A stretch of DNA of 64,000 nucleotides from Variovorax paradoxus (GTDB taxonomy: Bacteria; Pseudomonadota; Gammaproteobacteria; Burkholderiales; Burkholderiaceae_C): assembly GCF_018614955.1 (NCBI RefSeq), contig NZ_JAGGNV010000026.1, positions 124,001 to 188,000 of the forward strand, written 5' to 3'. Both the position numbers and the translations under genes were made by a program. Positions 55,631 to 64,000 of the stretch are shown here, piece after piece; position 1 is the first letter of the stretch; every line of letters begins with the position of its first letter. A model generated the notes under the pieces. It had not been told where the DNA came from. It worked only from the letters and a program-made list of their open reading frames with translations, and did not search any database.

Positions 55631-56368
55631 TCAGACGGCCACCTGTGGCCGCGCAATGGCCTGCACCGCCTGTCGCAACAGGGTCTGGTCGGACGACACG
55701 ACGAACCAGTTGGCGCCGTCTGCCATGAACTGCTCGCGCTCGGTCGTGCTGCCTACATGCATGCCAGCCAGCTTGCCAGCTTCGGTGGCCGCCCGCAGCG
55801 TGGAGCGCGCGGCTTCCACGACCTCAGGGGCACGCGGATCGTCGAGCCCCATCGAGAGCGCCAGGTCGGCCCGGCCAACGAAGAGCCCTGCAACACCGGG
55901 CACGGCGGCAATCGCCTGCGCCTCCTCGACGGCCTGTGCGCTCTCGATCTGGCAAATGATCTGTGCCTGGTCGCCCAGGCGCAGCGCTTCCTTCATGCCC
56001 AGGCTGGCGTAGCCGGCAAAGCGCGGGCCACCCGAATAACCTCGCTTGCCGCCGAGGTAGCGCGCCATAGCCACCACTTCCCGCGCCTGCTCGGCCGAAT
56101 CGACATGCGGCACCAACAGGCCCGCGGCGCCGATGTCCAGACATGAGAGCACCACGGCCGGGTTGATCTCGGGAATGCGGATGAACACGGGCACGCGCGC
56201 GGCGCGTCCGGCGAGCACCATCAAGTCAAGCATGCCGCGGTCGAAGGGGGCATGCTCGGCATCGACCACGACGAAGTCGATCGATGTGGTCCCGATGACT
56301 TCGATGATGTGCGGCGAACCGGTCTTGACGAAGGTGCCAATACGCAGATTGTCTTGTGGTTGCGTCAT
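55631..56368 (-). CDS. HpcH/HpaI-family aldolase
   Basis: This 245-residue class II aldolase has VVVDAEHAPFD near residue 33, CQIESAQAV with the metal-binding Glu, and LFVGRADLALSMG with Asp. HpcH/HpaI enzymes cleave 2-keto-4-hydroxy acids, such as 4-hydroxy-2-ketoheptanedioate, to pyruvate and an aldehyde. The start MTQPQDNLR was chosen; the frame is open well upstream inside the Bug gene. It ends 22 bases before the cupin gene start. It would finish a catabolic route, with the substrate unknown. Confidence 0.88.
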   Translation of the reverse strand: MTQPQDNLRIGTFVKTGSPHIIEVIGTTSIDFVVVDAEHAPFDRGMLDLMVLAGRAARVPVFIRIPEINPAVVLSCLDIGAAGLLVPHVDSAEQAREVVAMARYLGGKRGYSGGPRFAGYASLGMKEALRLGDQAQIICQIESAQAVEEAQAIAAVPGVAGLFVGRADLALSMGLDDPRAPEVVEAARSTLRAATEAGKLAGMHVGSTTEREQFMADGANWFVVSSDQTLLRQAVQAIARPQVAV

Positions 56369-56381
56369 GGTGAGAAATCTC

Positions 56382-57359
56382 TCAGTCAATCTGGATGTGG
56401 GCGGTTTCGATGACCTTCTTCCACTTGGCACTGTCCGCCGCCATGAGTTGGGCCAACTGCTGTGCGGTGCCGCCGATCGGCGTGGCACCGAACTGCGCAA
56501 GCTTGGCGAGCGCCTCGGGCGTGGCCAGGATGGCGTTGATTTCCTTGTTAAGGCGTTCGACCGTACTCGCGGGCATTCCTGCGGGTCCAACAACTGCGAA
56601 CCATACGGTCGACTCGACGTTGATACCCTGCTCGATCGCCGTCGGAACGTTGGGCAAGGCTGCTGAGCGCTTGGTCGAGGTCACGGCCAACGCCTTGAGC
56701 TTGCCAGACTGAACATTGGCGACCAGTGAAGTGAGCGGCATGCTCACTGCGTCGATCGTGCCGCCCAACACGTCGGTCATTGCGGGCGTATCGCCCTTGT
56801 AGGGAACGCTGAGCATGTCCACCTTGGCTTGCGCCTTGACCAGCTCAGCCGTCAGGTGGCCGAGCGTTCCGTTGCCCGGGTTGCCGACTGACAGCTTGCC
56901 GGGCTGCGTACGCGCCAGATCAATGAACTCCTTGAGTGTCGTCGCCTTGGCGGATGCCCCAACAGCGATCATGACTGGAATCTCGCCGATGGCAGCGACT
57001 GGCGCGAGATTCTTGACGGGGTCAAACGGCAGAGACTTGTAAAGGTACTTGTTGTTGGCCAGCGGGCCGGAGGTGGATAAGGCCAAGGTGTAGCCATCGG
57101 GCGCGGCCTTGGCAGCCAGGTCTGTGCCGAGGTTGCCACCGGCGCCAGCTCGGTTGTCCACGATCACGGGCTTGCCAAGGCGCTCGCCAAGACGCAGTGC
57201 AATCAGCCGCGCCACGGCGTCTGTGCTGCCTCCTGCAGGGAAAGGCACGATCAGTGTGATCGGTTTGGTGGGCCAAGTATCGGCCGCGAGCGCTGCGGGC
57301 GCAGCCGCGAAAGATGCCCAAAGTGCCACCGCGACGGCGACAGCTGTACGTCGTTTCAT
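56382..57359 (-). CDS. Bug-family tripartite tricarboxylate receptor 3
   Basis: This 325-residue TctC/Bug receptor has a Sec signal peptide MKRRTAVAVAVALWASFAAA with AALA-A cleavage, then ITLIVPFPAGGSTDAVARLIA and VDNRAGAGGNLG. Two ATGs are adjacent; the second gives a five-base spacing from AGGAG and was used. It lies between the IclR gene and the aldolase on the same strand. As with the other two Bug proteins no membrane subunits are present. Confidence 0.92.
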   Translation of the reverse strand: MKRRTAVAVAVALWASFAAAPAALAADTWPTKPITLIVPFPAGGSTDAVARLIALRLGERLGKPVIVDNRAGAGGNLGTDLAAKAAPDGYTLALSTSGPLANNKYLYKSLPFDPVKNLAPVAAIGEIPVMIAVGASAKATTLKEFIDLARTQPGKLSVGNPGNGTLGHLTAELVKAQAKVDMLSVPYKGDTPAMTDVLGGTIDAVSMPLTSLVANVQSGKLKALAVTSTKRSAALPNVPTAIEQGINVESTVWFAVVGPAGMPASTVERLNKEINAILATPEALAKLAQFGATPIGGTAQQLAQLMAADSAKWKKVIETAHIQID

Positions 57360-57481
57360 CATGTCTCCTGAGGTTCAAGCCCGGTGCCGAGGGGCACGCA
57401 TAGCGCTCGATGGAGCGAATGATGTTTGACGTGAGCGCCTGCGCCAAGCTGCGATTCGGGACTTTCCGCGCGGAGAAAAGT

Positions 57482-58252
57482 TCAGCTCAGTGCGCCGAGC
57501 GCCGCGGAGACGGCGGTGGATGCCTTTTGCAGTGGCGGCAGGAAGCGCTCGACCGCCACATTCACCTTGACGCTCGATGTAAACCAAGTCAACCCGATCG
57601 ATGCGACCACCCGGGCGCCCTCGAAGATCGGCACAGCGATCGTGGACGATTCCGGCCGCACGCGGGGGTCGCGCAGCGCATATCCACGCTCACGCACCTC
57701 CGCCAGCATCTGGCGAATCTGCTCTGGACTTCCTGCGACATGGGCTTCCGGGTTCTGCACATTCACCAGAAGTTCGATCAGCGCATCCTGCGTGGGTTCA
57801 TCACAGAACGCGAGATACGCCCTTCCCATTGCCTGGCTCACAAGGCTCAGCCGCATGTTGATCGTCGAGTGAAAGAACGAAAGCGGCGAGTTCGGGATCG
57901 TGCTGTAACGCACAACCATCGAATCCCCTTCCTGCACAGCCACCGATACCGGCCACTTCAGGTCCTGGGTGAGCGTATCGGCGATGCCCGAAGCGGCCTC
58001 AACGACGCGCGGCTCGCTGTGATAGCCGCTCGCCAAGGCGATCACCTGAGACGTGAGGTAGTAAGCCCCGTACTTGGGCGCGCGATTGACCAGCCCTTCG
58101 CTCTCAAGCGTCTGCAACAGGCGCACGATGGTGGGCTTGGGAATCTTGGTGCGCTTGTGAATCGTGTCCAACGTCGAGACGGGCTGGAAATTCAACGCCC
58201 GCAGGATGTTCAACGCGCGGACCACAACATTGACGGGACGCGGCGCGGGCAT
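57482..58252 (-). CDS. IclR-family transcriptional regulator
   Basis: This protein of about 256 residues has an N-terminal winged helix (LDTIHKRTKIPKPTIVRLLQTLES) and the C-terminal IclR effector domain with SLVSQAMGRAYLAF and GLTWFTSS near the end. IclR regulators control degradation of aromatic and other acids. The start MPAPRPVNV was chosen because the domain begins just after; the frame is open to 58363. It is divergent from the amidohydrolase, with a TTCCG-N5-CGGAA repeat between them. Confidence 0.9.
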   Translation of the reverse strand: MPAPRPVNVVVRALNILRALNFQPVSTLDTIHKRTKIPKPTIVRLLQTLESEGLVNRAPKYGAYYLTSQVIALASGYHSEPRVVEAASGIADTLTQDLKWPVSVAVQEGDSMVVRYSTIPNSPLSFFHSTINMRLSLVSQAMGRAYLAFCDEPTQDALIELLVNVQNPEAHVAGSPEQIRQMLAEVRERGYALRDPRVRPESSTIAVPIFEGARVVASIGLTWFTSSVKVNVAVERFLPPLQKASTAVSAALGALS

Positions 58253-58303
58253 ATCGATGGGTTGAACGTTATGAGCCCACAAGCCTATCCCACGAAGCGT
58301 CAA

Positions 58304-58318
58304 TTCCGCAGCACGGAA
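58304..58318. promoter_or_regulatory. Candidate IclR operator TTCCG-N5-CGGAA
   Basis: This perfect 5-bp-arm inverted repeat with a 5-base centre lies in the 189-bp space between the IclR gene and the amidohydrolase. Its size and GGAA-rich arms resemble IclR-type boxes. It could control both divergent units. Confidence 0.5.
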
Positions 58319-58441
58319 ACCCCCAAGTCTTCGCTTGCCCGGCCATACCCCGCCGCAGATCATTGCTGCAGTTCCTGACGCAGCCCGACCGCCCAGGATC
58401 CATTTATCGACTACCCCCTACTCACAACGAAAGACATTCAG

Positions 58442-59386
58442 ATGACGTCCAACACCGCCACGCGTCCGCTCCTGTTCGACTCGCACGCCCATCTGGTGGC
58501 CGACGATCAGATTGGCTATCCGCGCAACCCGATGCAACGCGCGGCCGATGCCCCGTATCGGCCGCCCGGCGTGATCGGCAAGCCAGGTGGCAAGCACGGC
58601 TTGACCCCGATCAACGAAGTGCCTGACGCGTTGCGCATGCTGCGTTGGATGAGCGACGAGAACGTCGACGGGATCGTGGCAGTTCAGAAGCGCATGATCT
58701 ATCGTTACGACAACAGCTACATCCTGGACTCATCGGACAAGTACCCTGACCTGTTCTCGGCCGTGGTCATTCTTGACGCCGAAGACGCGGCGACGCCTGG
58801 GCTCGTCGAGACCTACATCGAGAAGAACGCACTGGCGGGCGTTCGTCTGTTCGGCGGTCGCAAGCCCGACGGAAGCATGCCATGGCTGAACTCGCCGATG
58901 GCGCTCAAGACCTGGGATGTTGCGCAGACGGCAGGCCTCGTGATGGATCTTGAAGTGCTTTCAGAAGGCGGCGGCGGCCCGTCGATTCCCTCGATCATCG
59001 AGTTGACCGAGAAGTATCCGAACGTTCGCATCGTGCTGGACCACCTCCTTGAGCCGGAGATGGAGGAAGGCGAGCACTTCGGGCTTGATGAGCGCTACGA
59101 GAAGTTGGCCGGCCGCGAGCGCATATTCTTCAAGTTCACTTCCATCAATCTGGACATCTGTCGGGAAGCCGGCATTCCGGCCGAGAAGGTGCTGCGCCGA
59201 GCCGTTGACATGTTCGGGGCCGACCACGTCATGTGGGGATCCGATATCGGCACGTCCTCGGGCACATACAAGGACATGGTGCAACGCATGCTGGACGCGT
59301 CTGTGCTACTGACGCCACAAGAGCAGCGCGCCGTGTTGCATGACACCGGCAAGCAGGTATTCGTCAAGGGTGGTCAGAAGGCTTGA
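58442..59386 (+). CDS. Amidohydrolase family 2 protein
   Basis: This 314-residue TIM-barrel hydrolase has DSHAHL with His15 and His17 near the start and GSDIGTSSG with the C-terminal metal-ligand Asp. The type includes 2-pyrone-4,6-dicarboxylate lactonase, 4-sulfomuconolactone hydrolase and decarboxylases such as gamma-resorcylate decarboxylase. VLDHLLEPEM contains a further metal-site His. Position beside an IclR gene and an HpcH aldolase set suggests a lactonase or decarboxylase step in a ring-degradation route. The choice is not resolvable by eye. Confidence 0.85.
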   Translation: MTSNTATRPLLFDSHAHLVADDQIGYPRNPMQRAADAPYRPPGVIGKPGGKHGLTPINEVPDALRMLRWMSDENVDGIVAVQKRMIYRYDNSYILDSSDKYPDLFSAVVILDAEDAATPGLVETYIEKNALAGVRLFGGRKPDGSMPWLNSPMALKTWDVAQTAGLVMDLEVLSEGGGGPSIPSIIELTEKYPNVRIVLDHLLEPEMEEGEHFGLDERYEKLAGRERIFFKFTSINLDICREAGIPAEKVLRRAVDMFGADHVMWGSDIGTSSGTYKDMVQRMLDASVLLTPQEQRAVLHDTGKQVFVKGGQKA

Positions 59387-60047
59387 CCCCAGGATGTGAT
59401 CGGGCGGCGGGCAGTACCCGTCCCCGACGCTCGCCCCAACGAACTGGACGAATCAATGACCGGCCCTGAGGCCGTGTGGTCGGCCAGGCTGTGCTCAGCC
59501 GCAGGCGCCCACCAATTGTCCATGCAGCCGCTGGAAGGCCGTGGCCGCGCGATCGTTGGCGCCCAATCCGATGATGCGCCGGCCGTGCTCGATGGGGGTC
59601 CTTTTGATCTCGGTGCAAGAAGTGACGGTTCGAAATCCCCAGCAACGACACGCGGTGCATTCGGTAAGTCATTGATTTCACGAGCATTGCTGTTCACTTC
59701 GCTGGAGCAGCCCGACACGTCACGCACACTGATCCTGGCTCGGCTGGAGAAGAAGAGTCGACACATCGCTGCCATGCAGGACCGGCCTGCTCTACATCAG
59801 CGGGAATTGACGCGGCTGACTGACATCCTCAGGCGCCATGATGATCAATCGGGTTGCACGCCGGCTGGAGGACGCGAGGCAGCTCGCGCCAGCCTCATCG
59901 CGCCGCCGGTACGGCAAGGGCGGAGGAATGCCGCTGGCACACGATGACGCAGCCGCCACGTCGACCAAGGCCAACGTCGGCCCCGGCAAGGTGGGCCTCT
60001 TCGGCACCGCCAGCCCTTGACGCGTCGCTCGCGCTTCCAGACGCTCA
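59387..60047. other. Gene-poor region with a possible GntR regulator relic
   Basis: No intact gene is supported over these 661 bases; open frames on both strands lack similarity. On the minus strand, ending at a stop at 59497-59495, a frame reads TPIEHGRRIIGLGANDRAA and then TAFQRLHGQLVGAC. This loosely resembles the last helices of FCD-type GntR regulators (EH..II.AL.A.D..AA...M..HL). It may be the remains of such a gene. The similarity is weak. Confidence 0.3.
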
Positions 60048-60725
60048 TCAACTCGTTGAACCACTCGTCCGCAGACCACGCAAGAGCATCAGCATTCCCT
60101 CCTCCAGATCCTGTTGAAACTGGTAGCGCAATGCCGCCAGATCGGGGCGCGCAGTCACTTCGGCAGCGAGCTCGGCCGGGTTGCTGAGCGGCCACAGCCC
60201 GATCAGCAGCGGCACGGCATGGTGGATGAACTTCTCGAATCCGGATGCTGAAATCGACGGAAGGCAGCCGTGGAAGTCGAGCGCCGTCTGCTGGCGGACG
60301 GCCAACAGGCCGTGCTTGAACTGCACGATTCGTTCGGCCGAGACGTTGTGCTCCAGGATCGACGGAAATATGCTGGTCAACCGGCACAACAGCGGGCGCG
60401 CTGCCACGGTGGCGGAGAACGCCCGTGCGATGTGCTCGATGGTTCCGCTGCGCTTGCCGCCCCGGCTCAAGGCCTTGCGCAGCTCGGCGCGCCATTGGAT
60501 GAACTCTTCGACCAACACATCGAGCAAAACCGCTTCGCTGCTCTCGAAGTATCGGTAGACGTTCGACTTGGTCATCTGCGCACGCCGCGCCAGTTCGTTG
60601 ATTCCAAGGTCATGCACGCCTGGAATCTCCCCCAGCAGGGTCTTCGCGGTGTCGAGAAGGTGACGCCGGCGCTCCTCCTTTTGCTCGGGAGAGCGAGCGC
60701 GCAGATAGGGTAATGGAGTGCTCAT
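60048..60725 (-). CDS. TetR family transcriptional regulator
   Basis: This 225-residue regulator has a DNA-binding domain with LGINELARRAQMTKSNVYRYF and ESSEAVLLDVLVEEF following. The C-terminal part resembles the YbiH/AcrR-like group. Starts further upstream are open, but the ATG at MSTPLPYL begins the alignable region. It is divergent from the molybdenum hydroxylase genes, and two inverted repeats lie in the shared promoter, so it probably represses them. Confidence 0.9.
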   Translation of the reverse strand: MSTPLPYLRARSPEQKEERRRHLLDTAKTLLGEIPGVHDLGINELARRAQMTKSNVYRYFESSEAVLLDVLVEEFIQWRAELRKALSRGGKRSGTIEHIARAFSATVAARPLLCRLTSIFPSILEHNVSAERIVQFKHGLLAVRQQTALDFHGCLPSISASGFEKFIHHAVPLLIGLWPLSNPAELAAEVTARPDLAALRYQFQQDLEEGMLMLLRGLRTSGSTS

Positions 60726-60758
60726 GTCGGCGGCAGGTTGAGGGCATAGCTGTACAAA

Positions 60759-60799
60759 AGACCGACGGTCTGCTATATTAAAGACCACGAGTCCTTTAA
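60759..60799. promoter_or_regulatory. Candidate TetR operators in the divergent promoter
   Basis: AGACCGACGGTCT at 60759-60771 is a perfect 13-bp inverted repeat. A second, imperfect one (TTAAAG...CTTTAA) spans 60778-60799. Together they cover the AT-richer centre between the TetR gene and the hydroxylase large subunit, and are likely regulator and promoter sites. Confidence 0.55.
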
Positions 60800-60860
60800 C
60801 GGTTTCAGCATAGCAGGACTTGCTCGTCCATCAGGCGCACGACGCACAAGGAGTATTTCA

Positions 60861-63140
60861 ATGGTGACTCGCAGAACAGTCCTGCTCGGCAGTGCCGGCC
60901 TGGTGGGCGCGCTTGGCGCGCTGGCGGTGGGATGGACGGCCTTGCCACCCAAGCCACGCCTGATCACGACGCAGCCGCTGCCGGTTGGCCCGGGGCAGTC
61001 GGCGCTGAACGGCTGGGTCAAGATTGGCGCTGACAACAGCGTCGGCATCGTGATGTGCAAGGCCGAGATGGGCCAGGGCATCTACACCGGTCTGGCGATG
61101 GTGCTGGCCGAGGAGCTCGACGCCGACTGGGCGCAGGTTCGCGTCGAACGCGCGCCGATCGACAAGATCTACCAGAACATCGCCGCGACCATCGATGGCC
61201 TGCCTTTCCACCCCGATGACGACGGCACGCTGAAGGCGGTGGCCTCGCGGGTCGCGGGCAAGGCGATGCGCGAGATCGGCGTGATGCTCACTGGCGGGTC
61301 CTCCAGCATGAGAGACCTGTGGCTGCCGATGCGCCAGGCCGGCGCGTCGGCGCGCGCGATGCTGGTGGCCGCCGCGGCACAGCAGTGGAAGCTGCCTGCA
61401 GCCGAGTGCCGCGTCGAAGCAGGTCGCGTGCTACACCCGTCGGGCAAGAGCGTTTCATTCGGCGAATTGGCGGCGGCGGCCGCGAGCCAGCCCTTGCCCG
61501 ACCACGTGTTGCTGAAGGACCCCAAGACCTTCAAGCTGATCGGCCAGCCACGGCGCCGCCTCGAGGCCGCGTCCAAGATGGACGGCAGCGCGCGCTTCGG
61601 CATCGACGTGCTGCAGCCCGGCATGCAGTACGCCAGCGTCGAGATGTGCCCGACCCTCGGCGGCCGCGTCGCGAGCTTCGATGCCGCGGAGGCACAGAAG
61701 CTTCCCGGCGTGAAGAAGGTGCTCGCGGTGCCCGGCCACAATGGCGGCACCGGCGGCGTCGCGGTGATCGCCGACACGCCGTACCACGCGATGCGCGCGG
61801 TCAAGGCGGTGCGCGTCGAGTGGGACCACGGCCCCTCCGCCAGCGCGTCCACCGAAGAGGTCTATGCGCGCCTGGCGCAAGCGCTGGACACGGACGACGG
61901 GTTCAACTTCTACAAGCACGGCGACGTCGATGCCGCATTGAAGAGCGCCGCGAAGACCGTCAAAGCCGAGTACCGCGCGCCGTACCTGGCCCACGCGACG
62001 ATGGAGCCGATGAACTGCACCGCGCAGTTCAAGGACGGCCGTGCCACCGTGTGGGCGGCCACGCAGGTGCCCGACTTGGCCCGCAGCGCTGCGGCCAAGG
62101 TATTGGGCCTCGCGCCCGAACTGGTAGACGTGCAGGTGCAGTTGCTCGGCGGCGGCTTCGGCCGGCGCTGCGAGGTCGACGTGATCGCCCAGGCGGCGGC
62201 GATCGCCCGCGACGCCGGCGGCGTGCCGGTGCAGACGATCTGGTCACGCGAGCAGGACATGACGCACGACTTCTATCGCCCGGCCTGCGTATCACGTTTT
62301 CAGGCCGGACTCGATGCCTCGGGCAATCTGCTGGGCTGGCTGAACGCTTCGGCAGGCCAGGCCATCGTGCCGCAGGTCATGAAGCGCGTCTTCGACCTGC
62401 CCGGCGCCGGACCGGACAAGACCACGTCCGAAGGCGCCTTCGACCAGCCCTACGAATGGCCCGCCGCGCGCATCGGCCACGAGGCCGTGGAGCTGCCCGT
62501 GCCGGTCGGCTTCTGGCGCTCGGTCGGGCATTCGCACAACGCCTTCTTCAAAGAGAGCTTCCTCGACGAAGTGGCCACCGCAGCCGGCCGCGACCCGGTG
62601 GCCTTGCGCGCCGCGCTGCTGACCAAGCACCCGCGCCACCTGAAAGTGCTGCAGCGCGCCGCCGAGCTGTCGGGCTGGGACCGGCCCTTGCCTGCGTCCG
62701 CCGATGGCGCCAAGCGCGCGCGCGGCGTGGCCTTGCATCAGTCCTTCGGCTCGATCGTCGCGCAGGTGGCCGAGGTGTCGGTGTCCGCGGACAAGCGCAT
62801 TCGCGTTCACCGCGTCGTCTGCGTGATCGACTGCGGCATCGCGGTCAACCCGAATCTGATCCGCCAGCAGATGGAAAGCGCCATCGTCTATGGCCTGTCG
62901 GCGGCGCTGAACGACGAGGTGCAGATCGAGAAGGGCCAGGTCCAGCAGACCAACTTCCACAACCACCCGGTGCTGCGGCTGGACGAATGCCCGGTCATCG
63001 AGACCGACATCATCGCCAGCGACGAAAGCCCCGAAGGGGTCGGCGAACCGGGGACGCCGCCGATCGCCCCCGCGGTCGCGAATGCCTTGTTCGCCCTCAC
63101 GGGCCAGCGGCTGCGCAGCCTGCCGCTGAAGCTTGCCTAA
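60861..63140 (+). CDS. Molybdopterin-binding hydroxylase large subunit (isoquinoline 1-oxidoreductase beta type)
   Basis: This 759-residue subunit belongs to the xanthine oxidase family, IorB type. It starts with a twin-arginine-like leader ([16 protein letters not shown]), unusual for cytoplasmic xanthine dehydrogenases but typical for IorB-like proteins moved with their partner to the periplasm. It has [17 protein letters not shown] at the cofactor and GVGEPGTPP with the catalytic Glu near the C-terminus. It would hydroxylate an aromatic N-heterocycle or oxidise an aldehyde. The iron-sulfur subunit follows after 13 bases; no FAD or cytochrome subunit is seen. Confidence 0.9.
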   Translation: MVTRRTVLLGSAGLVGALGALAVGWTALPPKPRLITTQPLPVGPGQSALNGWVKIGADNSVGIVMCKAEMGQGIYTGLAMVLAEELDADWAQVRVERAPIDKIYQNIAATIDGLPFHPDDDGTLKAVASRVAGKAMREIGVMLTGGSSSMRDLWLPMRQAGASARAMLVAAAAQQWKLPAAECRVEAGRVLHPSGKSVSFGELAAAAASQPLPDHVLLKDPKTFKLIGQPRRRLEAASKMDGSARFGIDVLQPGMQYASVEMCPTLGGRVASFDAAEAQKLPGVKKVLAVPGHNGGTGGVAVIADTPYHAMRAVKAVRVEWDHGPSASASTEEVYARLAQALDTDDGFNFYKHGDVDAALKSAAKTVKAEYRAPYLAHATMEPMNCTAQFKDGRATVWAATQVPDLARSAAAKVLGLAPELVDVQVQLLGGGFGRRCEVDVIAQAAAIARDAGGVPVQTIWSREQDMTHDFYRPACVSRFQAGLDASGNLLGWLNASAGQAIVPQVMKRVFDLPGAGPDKTTSEGAFDQPYEWPAARIGHEAVELPVPVGFWRSVGHSHNAFFKESFLDEVATAAGRDPVALRAALLTKHPRHLKVLQRAAELSGWDRPLPASADGAKRARGVALHQSFGSIVAQVAEVSVSADKRIRVHRVVCVIDCGIAVNPNLIRQQMESAIVYGLSAALNDEVQIEKGQVQQTNFHNHPVLRLDECPVIETDIIASDESPEGVGEPGTPPIAPAVANALFALTGQRLRSLPLKLA

Positions 63141-63153
63141 TCCGGAGAACCCA

Positions 63154-63624
63154 ATGACCACGTTGACGATCAATCGCAAGCCCGTTGAAGTGCAGGCCGA
63201 GCCCGACACGCCGCTGCTGTGGGTGCTGCGCGGCGAACTGCAGATGACCGGCACCAAGTTCGGCTGCGGCATGGCGCTGTGCGGCGCCTGCACCGTGCAC
63301 ATCGATGGCCAGCCGACGCGCGCCTGCGTCACCCCGATCTCGGCGGTGGGCACGCGTGAGGTGACCACCATCGAAGGACTGTCCGGGCCGCAGGTGGCCA
63401 CGCTGAAGGCGGCGTGGGCCGATGTCGACGTGGTGCAGTGCGGCTACTGCCAGAGCGGGCAGCTGATGGCTGCCGCCGCGTTGCTGAAGCAGAACCCCAA
63501 GCCGACCGATGCTGACATCGACGCGGCCATGTCCGGCAACATCTGCCGCTGCGGCACCTACCCGCGCATCCGTGCGGCGATCCATCAGGCTTCGGCCATC
63601 CACGACATATTGCCGCCCGGGTAG
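63154..63624 (+). CDS. (2Fe-2S)-binding subunit of molybdenum hydroxylase (IorA type)
   Basis: This 156-residue protein has two iron-sulfur clusters: a plant-type one with CGMALCGAC and a later Cys, and a helical one with CGYCQSGQ and CRCGTY. It passes electrons from the molybdenum centre. The ATG at MTTLTINRK has GGAG six bases upstream; an earlier in-frame ATG within the large subunit is less likely. Without an own signal, it would travel with the Tat-leader large subunit. Confidence 0.93.
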   Translation: MTTLTINRKPVEVQAEPDTPLLWVLRGELQMTGTKFGCGMALCGACTVHIDGQPTRACVTPISAVGTREVTTIEGLSGPQVATLKAAWADVDVVQCGYCQSGQLMAAAALLKQNPKPTDADIDAAMSGNICRCGTYPRIRAAIHQASAIHDILPPG

Positions 63625-63895
63625 TCGAGCTCGACACGCATCGGTGCCGCGATCCACCAGGCCGCGGCCATGCCGGCGGCCTGAGATCTTTGCGTGACGC
63701 ATGAAGGAGGAGACGATCTCGGCAACTTTGCGGCGATGGCGAAACGCCACGCCGCAAATGTCTCAGGGCGCGACTTTCAGCATCAGCTTGCCGTTGTGGG
63801 ACCGTCGAACAGCCTCTGGAAAGTTTCGGCGAAGACCTCCACATCCGAAGCTCAACGACCACTTTTGACCATCGCCACCGAACTGGAGAAATCGA
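63625..63895. other. Short non-coding stretch with a possible oxidoreductase relic
   Basis: These 271 bases have no intact gene. On the minus strand a frame ending near 63763 reads FPEAVRRSHNGKLMLKVAP, which faintly resembles the last strand of zinc-type/quinone oxidoreductases (GKLVLKV). It is too short for certainty. The promoter for the crotonase gene at 63896 probably lies here. Confidence 0.3.
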
Positions 63896-64000
63896 ATGAG
63901 CAACCCGAGCACCATCATCCTCGAGCGCAACAGCGCCCGTCTCGCCACGATCACCTTCTCGAACCCCCCGGCGAACGTGACCGTGGGCGAGACCGTGGCC
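63896..64000 (+). CDS. Enoyl-CoA hydratase/isomerase family protein, partial (cut by window end)
   Basis: Only the first 35 codons are in the window. They read MSNPSTIILERNSARLATI and TFSNPPANV, the usual opening strand pair of crotonase-fold enzymes, where a short hydrophobic strand precedes NPP..N. GGAG lies ten bases before the ATG. The rest is outside the window, so the subtype is unknown. Confidence 0.75.
   Translation, partial: MSNPSTIILERNSARLATITFSNPPANVTVGETVA

Noticed and set aside
59396..59947. 183-codon plus-strand frame in the 59.4-60.0 kb gap
   Set aside because: Its translation has no recognisable domain, and composition resembles non-coding GC-rich sequence.

Overview
The window is high-GC proteobacterial DNA that reads as Burkholderiales, most likely a Comamonadaceae-type genome. 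The pointers are three orphan Bug receptors (solute-binding proteins of the tripartite tricarboxylate transporter type), liv-type ABC operons linked to acyl-CoA ligases, and the gene arrangement and protein character of the panD and bioAFDB block. The species cannot be named from sequence reading alone. No tRNA, rRNA, CRISPR array, phage or intact insertion sequence was seen.

Region 1 (1-36.2 kb) is a large acyl-CoA catabolic island. Two six-gene modules with the identical order livG, acyl-CoA ligase, livH, livM, solute-binding protein, livF lie in opposite orientation at 1-6866 (minus) and 21602-28455 (plus). Between them are a TetR regulator, a CitE-type lyase, MaoC and crotonase proteins, and a biotin-dependent acyl-CoA carboxylase whose alpha chain is split into separate biotin carboxylase and biotin carrier genes. 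A divergent operon then carries an isovaleryl-CoA-dehydrogenase-like enzyme, a dienoyl-CoA-reductase-type SDR, a beta-keto acid cleavage enzyme (BKACE), an SCP2-type thiolase, a two-gene hot-dog dehydratase, another ligase and a second SDR. More ligases, a second dienoyl-CoA-reductase-like SDR, a third liv-type binding protein and crotonases follow to 36.2 kb. The picture is uptake and CoA-activation of a branched acid, probably a methyl-branched or isoprenoid-like one, its desaturation and carboxylation, then hydration, C-C cleavage and beta-oxidation. The substrate is inferred, not shown. A 17-bp inverted repeat (ATTGAGT-N4-CTCATT) occurs before livG of the first module and twice in the divergent carboxylase/dehydrogenase promoter, suggesting one regulon, perhaps under the TetR at 7097-7852.

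Region 2 (36.2-43 kb) is a housekeeping block: panD (beta-alanine, hence CoA) and bioA-bioF-bioD-bioB, followed with a 4-base overlap by a cytochrome P450. It is bordered by debris: a relic of the C-terminus of electron-transfer flavoprotein alpha just before panD, and after the P450 the last 28 codons of an IS3-type transposase fused to a relic of an old-yellow-enzyme gene.

Region 3 (43.8-64 kb) is a patchwork of smaller catabolic transcription units: a VOC protein, three Bug receptors without membrane subunits, two flavin-reductase-like proteins, a ligase-BKACE pair, a hydrolase/tautomerase/SnoaL-like set under a TetR, a cupin/HpcH-aldolase/Bug set beside an IclR gene that is divergent from an amidohydrolase, and a TetR divergent from a two-subunit molybdenum hydroxylase of the isoquinoline 1-oxidoreductase type. 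An IS6-type transposase relic with one recognisable end lies beside the cupin gene. The window ends in the start of a crotonase-family gene.
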